From Osmia lignaria lignaria (Eukaryota; Arthropoda; Insecta; Hymenoptera; Megachilidae): a stretch of DNA of 64,000 nucleotides. Position numbers and translations under genes: made by a program. The DNA lies in the NCBI RefSeq assembly GCF_051020975.1, contig NC_135041.1:7514256-7578255 (forward strand), in the 5' to 3' direction. Each line of letters opens with the position of its first letter. The stretch's first letter is position 1. The notes under the pieces are model-generated. The model was not told the origin of the DNA and made no database searches. It saw only the letters and a program-made list of their open reading frames with translations. Positions 50,651-62,400 of this stretch are shown here, piece after piece.

Positions 50651-51230
50651 GATTTACTGCTTTAATAACGTCGTGTTAAACTTTAGGGAAATCTAGTGAC
50701 GAATTTTAGCCTCTTAGACTTCCATCTGCCTCTGTTTAATAGTGTCAATAATTTACTTCGAGCTGATTCAATGATTTCCTGGAGGGATGATAATTTTTGA
50801 TGATTCAATGGTAATTAAATTAAATTCTATGAAGCCTTCGGTTATTCGACGAATCGGATTGTCAATAAATAACCAACAGGAGATTATCCAATGTTGTTCA
50901 TTACAATATTACCTAACAACCAAGTGAAATGCAGGCGATTGAAGGTAACTCAACACCTCCCTCGTTTTAGCACAAACGAAATTTACCACCTTAATAACAT
51001 TGCTCTAAACTCGGCGCAAATTCAACGAGTTACACGTTTCCCGCGAATTTCTTCCGAACAAATCTTCCAACAAGTTTCACTCGCGAACCGGAAACGAGTC
51101 CGCAGCCCGTGACACGACGAGACTACGCGACGCTTTGATTCCGTGAGTTTCAGCCGGGCGTGGTACTCTATGCAAGAGCAAAGTCTAATCCATATCCTAG
51201 CCGGGATGAAATTTACTACTTTAATAACAT
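50651..51230 (+). repeat. three dispersed copies of a TTTAATAAC motif
   Basis: Copies at 50,651, 50,980 and 51,210 read GATTTACTGCTTTAATAACG, AATTTACCACCTTAATAACA and AATTTACTACTTTAATAACA. The second and third match at 21 of 23 bases including flanks. The first and second also share a following CTAAACT/TTAAACT. Spacings are about 330 and 230 bp, so this is not a regular tandem array. It may be a decayed repeat or a clustered binding site. Confidence 0.45.
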
Positions 51231-52322
51231 GGGCTTCCGGCGCCTACGGTGCACAGCCACATCCGTGTGTTACGCTTATGCATAGGTGGCCACGCAAAGT
51301 CCTATGACTTGCCAGCAGCCAGTGTCCGACTGGCAGAAACGATTTCACTGTATTTGGGTCAAGTTGCGCAGGTTGTTTGTTGTCGGGTAGCGAGCAAGCG
51401 CGGTGGAAACGTAAATCCGGCCAACACTGTCGGAAAAGTAGCGACGCTAATTTAACGCTGTAATATGATGGCTCGGAGTTCTCCACGGCCTTGGCTAGAT
51501 GATATTTCCACGGAACGATACGACCACTTTTCGACCGACGACACCCCGCTACTGCATGACACCGGAATTTCACTTTGTTTCCAGTTGTTTCGCTGTTACA
51601 CGCCGTAAAACACGTTACCACGGCTTGGAATTCTGTCGTGGGTGTAACGTTCAGCTTGTACATTGCCTCAGAATGATATACATCTATCAGAATGGCGAAA
51701 ATTAATGAAGCAAAGGCTTCTTTAGGAGAGAATTTGTTATGAGACATAAATTTTCTACTGACATCCTTGAATAGAGAAATAGAACACCATTTATGACACG
51801 GTGAACGAACACAGTCCAAACGTTAAATTTCTGATAATTCGGATTAGAAGATTTCTATGTTGAATTATAGATTACCAACAGATTGCCTCCTCAAAAATTA
51901 GCCATTCGATTAAGCAATATCGAGCGAATAATCATATAATAAAAAGCGGTGCCAAGTATATCAGTACAAAATGTAAGTTTCGTGCGCAAAAACCTCAAGA
52001 CCCTCGAGGGTATCTTACTTAACACCTTATAAACACCTCGTAAACACATTTCTCGAAACAATGAACCGATTTATCTGGAGTCATGCGCATTCCCCGAAGC
52101 CCATCGTCGGCTAGAGTGGTGTTCGCCTCGATCGATTCTCCAAATGCGAGGTATCGAGGAAGATAAATGAAAAAGGGGGGTGGCTCCTCGTATCCTCCCA
52201 CGCCCCTAATACACACGCATAAATTGCGAGGGTGCAGATTGGGTCGAGGTAACCGCTCCTTTATTTTCTTTACCTGCGTGGGACGGTGACGCGAGAGCTT
52301 TTCCAGCCAGACTGAACAGACG

Positions 52323-52352
52323 AATAAGAAGAAGAAGAATAAGAAGAATAAG
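52323..52352 (+). repeat. (AAG)n / AATAAG simple repeat
   Basis: AATAAGAAGAAGAAGAATAA then GAAGAATAAG. It lies within a broader purine-rich stretch reaching about 52,440, and gives a Phe/Leu-rich chance frame on the minus strand. Confidence 0.7.
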
Positions 52353-52726
52353 TAGACAAAGAACAAAAAAAGAAGAGGAGGGTAGGAAAGAAGGTTGCAG
52401 GGGTTGAAGGACGTAGGATGAGGAGGGTTAGGGTGGATCCTGGATACATAACGTAACGGATGGACAGGCAAGCTAAGGCTAGATAGGTAAGGCTATACTC
52501 GAAAGCTAAACTACTTTGGCCCCGAGCAAGGCGGGGGTTACGGAGGCTTGAGTGCTAGCCGCTTGTTCTGTAATCCAATAGAGACCCTAAGACCTTTCCC
52601 ACTCCACTGCATCCTTCGTATAGGTACACGTGCAACCGACTGTACGTAAACTGCTATATACGCCGGATATCTATGTAAATTTCAATATGGCGCGAACCTC
52701 GAGTCTGCGTCTCGCTTTTCCTTCAG

Positions 52727-52808
52727 GATCATGCGAAAAGCGAAAACAATTCGAGACACGATCGAACGAGATCAAACTGAAAGTAACCTGTTACCAGAGC
52801 AGTTAGAG
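52727..52808 (+). other. candidate small exon, charged peptide
   Basis: CGCTTTTCCTTCAG is a strong acceptor. After one leading base the frame reads IMRKAKTIRDTIERDQTE then SNLLPEQLE and meets a GAG|GTAACA donor on a complete codon. The peptide is charged and helix-like, unlike chance frames nearby. The donor is only fair. The frame continues open beyond it to a stop at about 52,858. No family recognised. Confidence 0.2.
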
Positions 52809-53266
52809 GTAACAAGAACCGAGGTTTATGGTATACAAACTGTTAACCACTTGCATTAGAGTGATACGGTCAATAGGGGATGATTTATTTATTTAGTCGA
52901 TAAACGGTAAACGATGAATATCCTTTGGCACAATAATTTATACAGCATTACAATTTATTTACAAGTTTACAAAGTGGGTATAGTGTGCTATAAATATCTT
53001 ATGTTTATGAACGTCTAGTAGTTGGATGGTTCGGCAGGGGTGGTAAAAGGAAAGATCGTTAAAGACACTTTCAAAGAGACTTTAAAGGAAATACGTTGAA
53101 AAATGTATCCGATAGAAGCATCAGTGATGTTTGAACTGGCGACGATGATAAAGAGTGATAAACGAGAAGGAAAGCGATCGGACGGCTCGGGGAGTCCCGA
53201 GAATTTCTAAAATATGTTTCCCTCAGGGGTTGGGTTCTTTTCAATTTTGCCAGCGAAAATATTCAC

Positions 53267-53475
53267 GACGGAAGAAGAGAAAAAAGAAACTTGTAAGCAA
53301 GATATAATCAGGATTATATCGCTTAAGATAGAAACTTGTCTGTTCTCTCTTACAGGAAAGCATTGTTTTTCTTTGGTAGAAAGGGAAAAAGGAAAAAAAG
53401 GAAATGGTGAAAGGAAAGAAAGAGAAACCGGACGGACAGAGCGGATTACGAAACAGAGGAACGGCTCGAAATGAA
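53267..53475 (+). repeat. polypurine-rich tract
   Basis: Purine-rich plus strand with GAAGAAGAGAAAAAAGAAAC at the start and GGGAAAAAGGAAAAAAAGGA, GAAAGAAAGAGAAACCGG later, interrupted by a pyrimidine-rich segment near 53,335-53,380. A CTGTTCTCTCTTACAG acceptor-like site lies inside at about 53,342-53,357 but no donor follows in an open frame. Confidence 0.5.
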
Positions 53476-54796
53476 AATCCGTTTGTATTGCTTTTAACGG
53501 TATGAAACGCGTGGAAGGATACTTTTAGCCGTGGAACATTAATTTATAAATGGATACAATTTCATTAAGCCCGTAAACAACGGGCCCCAGCGAAATCGGA
53601 GTTTCCCGTCGGTCTTGTTCGTTAAACAAACGATCCGACGCGAGATACGTTTCCTAAATACGGGACGAGGTATTTTCGTGATAAATAACGTCGCATTTGT
53701 AAGGTCGTTCAGCGAGAGAAATGCCGCTCGACCGCCACAAAAGAGATAATAACTCTTTAATGCTCACACCGACCGCATTCCGCGTAAATCCGCGCCTTCC
53801 CTCCGCGAATATGCAAATAATTCCCATTATCGCAACGTGTGCTTGGGAAACATTCGACTCGCCGCCCATATTTATCGCGATCCCTGATCTCGCGAGTGTT
53901 ATCCACCTCGAAAAACCATTTTTTCATCGTTATTCGCACGTTCGACGAGCACTCAAACCCTCGTTTCCGCCCATCCCATCCCATTCATTTTACACAACCC
54001 TCTCCGCTAATACGAATTTAATGTAACTCCTTGATGCGACAAGAATATTGCTAATCCTTCATTTACAAAAATACTCGCTGTTTTACAGCTGCTATTTCAA
54101 TATTAATATATTTCTGCATATATATTATGTACAGTATTGATATCTTCAACATTCCAGATTGTAAATATTGATTACTAGTACTTTTCAGAACGATATCGTT
54201 AACCATACTTTCGTTATTCGTTTTTCACGTCGACGTTGTTACGTTGTTGAAGATGAAATGTGGGTAGAAAAATGCGAAATATTTGAGGAAGGTTTTTTTC
54301 GCTAATACAAATAGACGTTTGAAATAGAAACGTTACGTTCACGACGATTGCTTCATAAAATGTTAAGAGAATGAAAAAGTTGTTTGTATTCGAAATTGCG
54401 GAATGAAATATGATATAGAGTTTGTACGGTTTTTGTTAGCTATTCGTTTTTACGAAAAATAAAATTTCAACGTTAACTGAGATTTAATAAATGAAAATAC
54501 GCTGTAATGGAACATTTGATTACATGATGAAAATAACTGCATTTTTTCTACGTCTGCACAATTACATACGTTCGCGTGGCCGTTTATTTAAGTGTGCTTG
54601 TAATTAGTCCACAATGAACTTTTTCATATTTTCGATAACTTAAAAGCTAAAATCTTGCCATTCGTATTTTTGTTTTTAAAGCCAGAATCACTCGCTGTCG
54701 TTATTATAAGGTATTTGAGATAATAACATATTTCGAGGACAGGTTTAGAAGAAAAGGCACGGTAAATTCCGCTCGAAAGCTTCGAATCTGACTTAC

Positions 54797-54955
54797 ATGA
54801 ACAACAATCAAAGGTTCGCTGGTAGATCCCCGATAAAGGGGGTGGGTTTTCATCCCCACAACTACGTGGAATTCGTGGTATTAGAGGCCCATCTCACGTA
54901 GCAGCTCATCAGCAGTTGAATTGGCCACTCTACCCTGGCATCGAGTTTTCTTGAC
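54797..54955 (-). other. best exon-like block: strong acceptor and donor, possible terminal or poison exon
   Basis: On the minus strand TTTTGAACTTTCCAG precedes and CAT|GTAAGTCAG follows a 159-bp block richer in GC than its flanks. Two frames open from the acceptor. Phase 0 gives VKKTRCQGRVANSTADELL then REMGL and stops at 54,881-54,883. The frame with one leading base gives SRKLDARVEWPIQLLMSCY and stops at 54,862-54,864. Both stop before the donor, so the block could be a last coding exon (an AATAAA lies on this strand at 54,583-54,588), a stop-containing regulated exon, or a non-coding RNA exon. CTACGTG/CACGTAG and GTGGG/CCCAC pairings hint at RNA structure. Product unknown. Confidence 0.35.
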
Positions 54956-54999
54956 CTGGAAAGTTCAAAACGCTACTTCGTACGGTACGTGTGATTACG

Positions 55000-57097
55000 G
55001 TACATGTCATACGAGGGTAATTTATTTGCGGCACCGTGTGCTCATACGCTTTAACATTTTCGATGATGATCACCGCAACTGGATCGTGATCCTGTTTACA
55101 ATATCACGGTTATCAGATATTTCAAAAGCAAACATAACTGAAATTCCTCGTATTTCGTTGAAAACACTATAACAGATAATTTTATGAAGAAAATAAAAAG
55201 AAAGTCTTGTTGTATGCATATGGTATTCTGTTCGCGAGTTATAATTTTATATTTTCGGATTTCATTAACATTTTTTAAAATTCTTTTATAAATTGATATC
55301 AAAAGAAACTTGTTATCAGTAGAACGATGGGTATTATATTGAGGTACTATTTTTAGAGGATGCATTGTAGCAGCTGAGAGGGTAAAACAGAGAAAAAGGG
55401 GTTGAACTGCAGCATAGCGACAGAGGGAAAGCCGGTATTACAGGGGTTGGTTTTACTGAAGGTTGTCGGTAAGGAAGGAGGGTGTATACGTAGGGGGTGG
55501 TTATTGCCGATCGAGTACTCTGGAAAAGGGTTCAAGGGGTTGGAGTTAGGATTCCAGTCAAACGATGGGGTTAGTTGTACTGGAAGCTCATCTCGAGATT
55601 GCTAAACTAATCGGAAAAATTTGTTTTTTGTCGATAATTCAAATAATATAAATTCAACTTACTAATAAAGAAAGACATTACTCATATACGTCATCGTACT
55701 AAAAAACTCTGCATAATGGCATAATTCTAACGATAACGAATCAATTAGCAAACTAGTATTTTTGCTCATTAATTATATAATAGAATGCACAAGTGCAAAA
55801 TGTCAGAGTACTATCTTTAGATAGTAAGAGTTACTTGAAAGAAAAAGAATTTTTGCCTTTTTTATGTAAATTCCATTGAAGAAGAATCATAAAAGCGCTC
55901 GTATTTTACCACTAAACGAATATATTCGTGTTCAGTCGAGGAGGCAGATAGCAGGATTGCGTACAAGCGGGTTGGATTATCGTTCGTATCGATAAAACGT
56001 TCCCGTGGAACGAAACGACGTGGCCGGATCAATCGAACCGCAGGGAAGTCAGCCTGCCTGATTTCGCCTGGCGCCTTTTAGTGCGATCATAGGCATAAAA
56101 GCTTGAATACAAACACCGTCGTTTCGTGGTATCGATCTCTTTCGCAGTTGCAGATATTCTTGCACGTGTCTCGCCTCGTAAACACCACGGTTTACCGCGT
56201 TCCGCGAGCGTACGTATCTCTCGCAGTAGTAGTAGTCTACGTTCAGTCGTACGTCGGCCGGAGAAAGCGTCTTGCTACTCTACTTGCTCCGCGCATTGCA
56301 AGAGGATTCGTATATATCAGCGTTAATGCATTTTTACTAGAAATCAAACGCGCAGAATTCATGCCAAATATACAGGCTTCGTGCCTTTCAGAAGAATAGC
56401 AAAATAGAATAATTTAAGCCTTTAGAAAGTGGAATTAATCAATATAATTAACGATTGAATGTGCATGCTATCATCTGCCGCGCAAGACACTGTCACTTCA
56501 CTTATACTACTGTATTAATATTTGAGAAAAGGTGTTCAAAATAGCCCACCTTTACACGAAAGCTCACCAACAAGATTATCTACGGACGCGACGCGGATCC
56601 ATAAGAAAACACGGCGGAAATGGCAGATAGCAGTGACAGGTGTGCGCACAGGGAAGACAGTAAAGTTGGACTATAGACGAGCCCCATTGTGTCTTGCCCT
56701 TGGGTTATCATTATCGCCGTGTCTTCACCTACCTGCTGAATTATATATAGCATAGACGGCGACGCGGAGGTCGAGAAACAGTCGTCGGGACGGCTACCTT
56801 TGCTACGGTCTGACGTAAACGGATGATAGAATATGCATGCGGTAATCTAGGGGGTGAACGAGGGAGGGTTCGAACGTGCAATGAAAAGTTGTAGGTATAC
56901 AAGGGGATTCTTGTCAAGTGATCGATGGGATTGTCATCGAACCTGGAAAACATACAGAAAAACCGGTAGCACGGAAGCACATTAGCTTCTACGAGAATCA
57001 CGTGTGGTAGAAAAAATAAATGATGTATCTATGTAAGTGCAAGGGTCAACTGGATTTGAAAATTAAATTCCTTGCCTCTATTTCATGCATTCCTTCT
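55000..57097. other. gene-free stretch
   Basis: No gene is supported. At 55,379-55,570 the plus strand is G-rich with repeated GGGG runs (AAAAAGGGGTTG, TACAGGGGTTGG, TAGGGGGTGG). The remainder is AT-rich or CpG-rich filler with chance frames. Confidence 0.5.
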
Positions 57098-57345
57098 GTG
57101 ATAAGTAGTATAGCTCAAGCATTACACAAGTGTTCATGTAATAAGCACTGTTCATGTAATAAGTAGTATAGCTCAAGCATTAAACGAGTGCTTATGTAAT
57201 AACTAGTACAAGCGGTTACGTAATAAGTAGTATAGCTCAATTTTTGAATAAGCTGACATGTAATAAGTAACGTAGTTTAGTCTTTAAACAAGCTCTTGTT
57301 CACTAAGTAGTACAATGCAGTCTTTGAATAAATAATACAAGCATC
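57098..57345 (+). repeat. degenerate ~40-bp minisatellite with shortened units
   Basis: Seven consecutive units start with GTAATAAGTAGTATAGCTCA or a variant. Full units are about 40 bases (GTAATAAG TAG TATAGCTCAAGCATTAAACG AGTGCTTAT type). The second unit is only about 18 bases and the fourth about 24, each missing the middle. Later units drift to CACTAAGTAGTACAATGCAG. No gene overlaps it. Unequal exchange with internal deletions explains the pattern. Confidence 0.8.
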
Positions 57346-58748
57346 GATTAACCAAAGCACTGAACTAGCATTAACTAGAATGAAGGGTAAAATAATTTAC
57401 AGGAACAAAGTAGATTTTACTATTGTTAAAATCTAGGTTGACGACGATTTTATAAACGAATTTCTAGTTTGGTGTGAGGATTCTGTTTTGAAAAGAAATG
57501 GAAACAGAAACCTGTACTCATCACATGTTAAACAACATCAGCTTATTAAAAGCAACGTTCTTACGAATGTGTAATTAGGTTTTTATGTAACCGTTCAAAG
57601 GAAGCGGTGGTTATCAACAACCGGAAGTGTGGTTAATGTTATTCCCAAGCTATTTCAAGTTTCTCTACGTTTTTACGGAATCTACGTAATTACCCATAGC
57701 CTTCTGTCCTTTTAATCACGAACTACCCCACATGCTCTACTTACGTCCCTCTTCCATTCATCCTCCCCGACAAAATGACGAGTAACGAGCTGTAAAGCAA
57801 CCGTTAAAAAGCTCGAGTATTTAAGAAGTTATAATCACACTCCAAAGGACGTTGCGTCGAGAATAGAAACGGGTCACTCGTTAACTTCGTATGAAAATAA
57901 CGTTTTAAATATGCATAGAAAACACACGAATGAATTATTCATAAAATAAAAGTTAATCGTCGAGAATTCTCTGCTAATACGTACAAGGCGACGACACATT
58001 TGCACTGTTTCCTAGTAAATGTTTCGAAGATGTCTCGTAATTTTATGGAAGCTGATACACATTATGAGAAATCGAATTGCAAATAAATTTCAGTTCATTG
58101 GTTTAAGTAAGAGAACGAGCGAAAGGGTTCAGTCCAGGACATCGCTGCGTTTACTTTACGATCGTTAAATGCTTAGGGATTCAGAAATGTCGAGGTGATT
58201 TTATTCCGACTACTCGAGACGTAAAGTACTAGAAGATCGAGAAAGTGGAATGATAGGGGCGGGCATAAAGTTAATCAGGCGAATAAAGCGATAACGATAG
58301 GCGTAAATTATTACTCTGTGCCTTACTGCGTAAGGTGACATTTAACGACCGTTCGTAGCTGTAATATACGCTGCAGTGTTCTAAAGATGTTAAAAATTCG
58401 TGTAACGACGTTCCAGCGCAAAGTGTTCGAGTTACAAATAGTATCAAACAAGTCAACGTATAGTCCGTCGCACCGACGTTCCACAATTTATTCAAAGTCC
58501 CTTCGTCTACATAAAAATCCTTCTCCTGGAAGCGCGCAGAAGGTATAAAAGTGGGATAGAGCATCTTGAAGAGGGAAGGACAGAAAGGGGTGGCAATAAT
58601 TACGCCTCCGTTGATACACGAAATAAAAAAAGATGGGGCGGAGAAAAAAGAAGGAGCAGCCAAGCCTCTCACGCGCCTCGCGTTTCTTTTTCCACTGACA
58701 TTGGAGAGTGATTAAAAACTTGATCCTACCGTGCCGCTCTATCTTTAT

Positions 58749-58770
58749 CCGTCCGTCCATCCATCCACCC
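58749..58770 (+). repeat. short (CCAT)n / (CCGT)n run
   Basis: CCGTCCGTCCATCCATCCAC: about five four-base units alternating between CCGT and CCAT, followed by pyrimidine-rich sequence. A small simple repeat. Confidence 0.6.
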
Positions 58771-58854
58771 TCTCCGTCTTTCGAGCTCGTCTCACCGAAC
58801 CCCCTTCTTTCGTTTACGATATAGAAGAGCGGACAATATGGCGGAGTAATTGTT

Positions 58855-59160
58855 GTTCAGAGGGAACCAAGGCTAGACGACGTCAGGGGTGGAAGAACAG
58901 GACGATGGTTGAGATGAAGAAGAAGAAGAAGAAGAAGAACAAGAGGGTGGTAGAAGATGAGAGAGGGAAAGAGAAAGAAGAAGGTCCGATAGTGTCGGAT
59001 TACCAGCGGTATTGTGAAGTCCCGACGCGGAGAAGAAGGAAAGAAAGAAGAAACGACGTTGCAGAGGGGGTGGGTTAGCGAGGGAGAGAAAGCACAACGA
59101 AATGTTGTGAGACAGAAGGTGAAAGGGAAGCGAGATGGAAGAAGAAGTTATTAGAAATAC
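58855..59160 (+). repeat. polypurine tract with (GAA)n core
   Basis: The plus strand is dominated by A and G for about 300 bases. The core at 58,915-58,939 is seven to eight GAA units; around it are GAGAGAGGGAAAGAGAAAGA and AGAAGAAGGAAAGAAAGAAG. The (GAA)n gives Lys-rich or Ser-rich chance frames on the two strands. It is the longest purine-biased tract here. Confidence 0.7.
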
Positions 59161-59460
59161 CAAAAGAGAGTACAATACCACCTAGCTCGAAGTAAAAGAG
59201 TAAGGACACGAAGGTAGGTTCACCCTCATTCCTTGCCAACCTCCTTCTACCACCGGGGCATCCTGGAGCGACGTAGACGCGTAGGCTTTCGAGAGACAAC
59301 GAAAGTCTCCGGTACCGTCCTACGAAACGGAGAAAGAAAGGAAGAAATACGTTTAGAGAAGGGGATGATAGCGGGTGTGTAGGTATACGAAGAAAGTGAA
59401 ACGAAGAGGGAAGCCATATCTTGGCGCTTGCTTTATTTGCCGCGATTTATTTCACGAGGT

Positions 59461-59478
59461 ACACACACATACACACAT
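59461..59478 (+). repeat. (AC)n microsatellite
   Basis: ACACACACATACACACAT: eight AC units with one T interruption, followed by a GGGATAGGATGGGAT duplication. Confidence 0.7.
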
Positions 59479-62400
59479 GGGATAGGATGGGATGTGCTGG
59501 TAGAGAGCAGCCGAGTGGAAAAATGTGATATTCCCTGACAAATGGACGATGGCGGTTCGTGGCAGAGATCTACGTTTAAATGCGATTGTTTATTTCGTGC
59601 TCGATTGCTCGCTAATACCAATTTGCGATATTTCGTGGTATCGATCGTTGTATGGCTTTACTTTCCTCCTCTGTTGTTTTTTCTCTAGACCACAAGAGTG
59701 AGTCTGGATCAATCAGTGATCTATCGATACAATAATTTTCGAGATCCGATTGGAGTAATGATCAGAGAACGAGAACGAGAAGGAGGAGGAGAAGCAAGAG
59801 GATTCACGATGATCGTCGATAGCGCGTTAATTGCGTTCCCTCCCCGCCAGCGCATAATTGAGTCCACTCTAATATGATAATTTCGATGAACGCTTTAATG
59901 AAGTGTTCGTCGCTCGTTTTAATAACCGAGCCGATTATATTTTATACGGAACGTGATTCTACTGTGTCTGCGTTTTCACAGGCAATCGAGATGTTGCGAA
60001 TGTTGCCACGCGGTGTTTCGCAGTCGAGAAGTCGACGTTGAAATGCCTAGAATTTTGAATCGTTACCCTTTTACATAATAAAGCTGTTCAAATGTATTTT
60101 TCTTACTTCTATCACTTAAACTAAGCACGTCCGAAATATTCCACTCGAAGCGTTTCTATCGCAAACTCATCCCTCAAACTTGAAACCTTTTCAACATCGC
60201 GAACCGTGTCACTTCCGTGCCCTCTGGGTCGTTAAGACGATGTCAACAAGTAGCTGGAGCGTTTTCGTGAGCTTCCTCTGTCCGATAACCGCGCGTTGAA
60301 AAGTCGACTCGAGCATCCGCGACAAAAGAATACTCGTGAAGCGGAAACTAGCAGGGGTTGGTAGCGAGTCGGTAAGTGTGAAACGAGGGAAGTCGTTCTT
60401 CGAAGAAGGGCTGTTGTTCGCCTCGTCATCGAAGGGGTGAGTTGACGAGTAGAGGGGATGAGATATCGACGGATAGGCAACAGCATAGACGGTGGTAATT
60501 GTTATCCGATAGAGCTACCGAAAGGGTTACCAAAGGATGGATGTGACGTCATTGTATGAACGGTTTCACCTTTAATTGAATATACGATCAGCCCGATTAT
60601 TTACGCGACTCTATTGAATTCGTGGCGACCGATAATACCGATACAACTGTCTATACTCATGATTACGACCTCATGAACCATCGATGCTTCTGTTCAACAC
60701 GAGAGAAAGGGATAAAATTGAAGTGAAATAAAAAATCGTGATGTACATTCGATCTAATAGACGGCTCTTAGAACGTGAAACGCAATTAAGGGTGAAATCA
60801 TAGCACGGTCGAGGGAAAGTTTTAATTACGGGTATCAATTCGCATAACTCCGTTTAGACACGCGGCACGAAGTTCACAGAATGACGCGCGGCTGTGAGCG
60901 TCAGCAATCGTTCAAACTAAATTTTAATTGCTTACGTCTATTAATACAGGGAATTACGGCAACAATACCCAGCATTTATGAAATTTATGTACGATAATCA
61001 TATGAATTTCTAATAGTATTTAAAAATTTACCAGTTAGAAACACGTGTTTCATTTAACTTGAAGAAATTTTAGGAAACAATAAGAGGAGGATATTCGAAG
61101 GCAGGAAATGCGTACGATAACAATTACACGCAGGACGCCGTAATTGCACATACAGAGGGAACAGGGTCCAGCCATTATGGAGGACATATTTTGCATGAGA
61201 ATACAATCAGTGCAATTCAGTGGCCGCAAATACGGAGCGTATCAGTGTGAAATGTGTTCTCTGCATACGTAACGATAAGTCAAACCGGTGATTGAGAATG
61301 GCAAGGCGCACAGTAGAAGAGCTCGCCTGAATAGAGCTAATTTATCTTATTAATGCTCGAGCGTTCGCTTCTCGAATCACGGTTATTAGTAGCTTCAAGC
61401 TTTTTCTTTTGACGGGGCTTGCTTCAAAGTCGCGCGTTTCAACACATACTTTTTATTCGACTTGATAAACCGGAATGAATCCACCATTTTCAGCTCGGCT
61501 GAAGAAACGCGAGAACACTGAAGTTGTTTAAATCCATTTACACCAGTTTCTCTTCAAAAGAATTTAATATAATCGTGAGATTGTAACACGGTGACGTTCG
61601 AGCACAAAAGGAGAAGATGTTTGGCAATCTTACTGAACTATAAAAATGTAGGTTTCACCGACGTGCACTCATCCATTCATAATCTAAACGCAAGCTTCGA
61701 AACTGCCGTTTCGAAGTTTTATCTTTACTACCCTTTTTTATTAGACGAATATATTCCTCCTAGAGATTCTTTGATCGTAATTTAAGCTCGCTGTATTTGA
61801 AAAGGATGACAAATTATCGATCACTGTCGTTCGCAAGTTAGGAAACGGAATGTACGCGAAAAAGTTAATAAAGGAATTTGCGATAAATTTGTTGAATGTT
61901 GCCATCAACCCCTTAGTTATCAAGCCCTCTTCAAATATAGATGGCCTAATCTCCTCGAGCCGTTAATAAGATTGAAACCTTAATCAATCACGCATGGCGC
62001 AATTAACCTAACCTTTTGACAGTCGTCCCATCCAAGACGAGAACACCTGACGTGGATTTCTTTAATCAGTCACCTCCTGAGCAAGGTCGAAGGGACACGA
62101 GCAGCGAATGAGAAAGACGAATGAGAAATAAGTTGAAACGCAAAATGAATCGCACGAGTGAGGCTGACAGGCAATTTTTTCATCATTGGAACACTGCTAA
62201 CTTGATCTTTAATAAACTTATTGCAACTGATTAGTGCAGAGTATGAACATTTATAACGTCACCGGATTGATTCTAATTTATTCTGTAGGGAAAAGATGTA
62301 ACGATCTCGAATTTAATTAATAATTTAACATTTCACTTTGACGAAGATATTTTATAACACTGGATACTATTATACATAGATTGATTCGAAAATTCTTAAA

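Noticed and set aside
51244..51819. 191-codon minus-strand frame
   Set aside because: No recognised motif, no start context or splice signals that stand out, and other frames overlap it.
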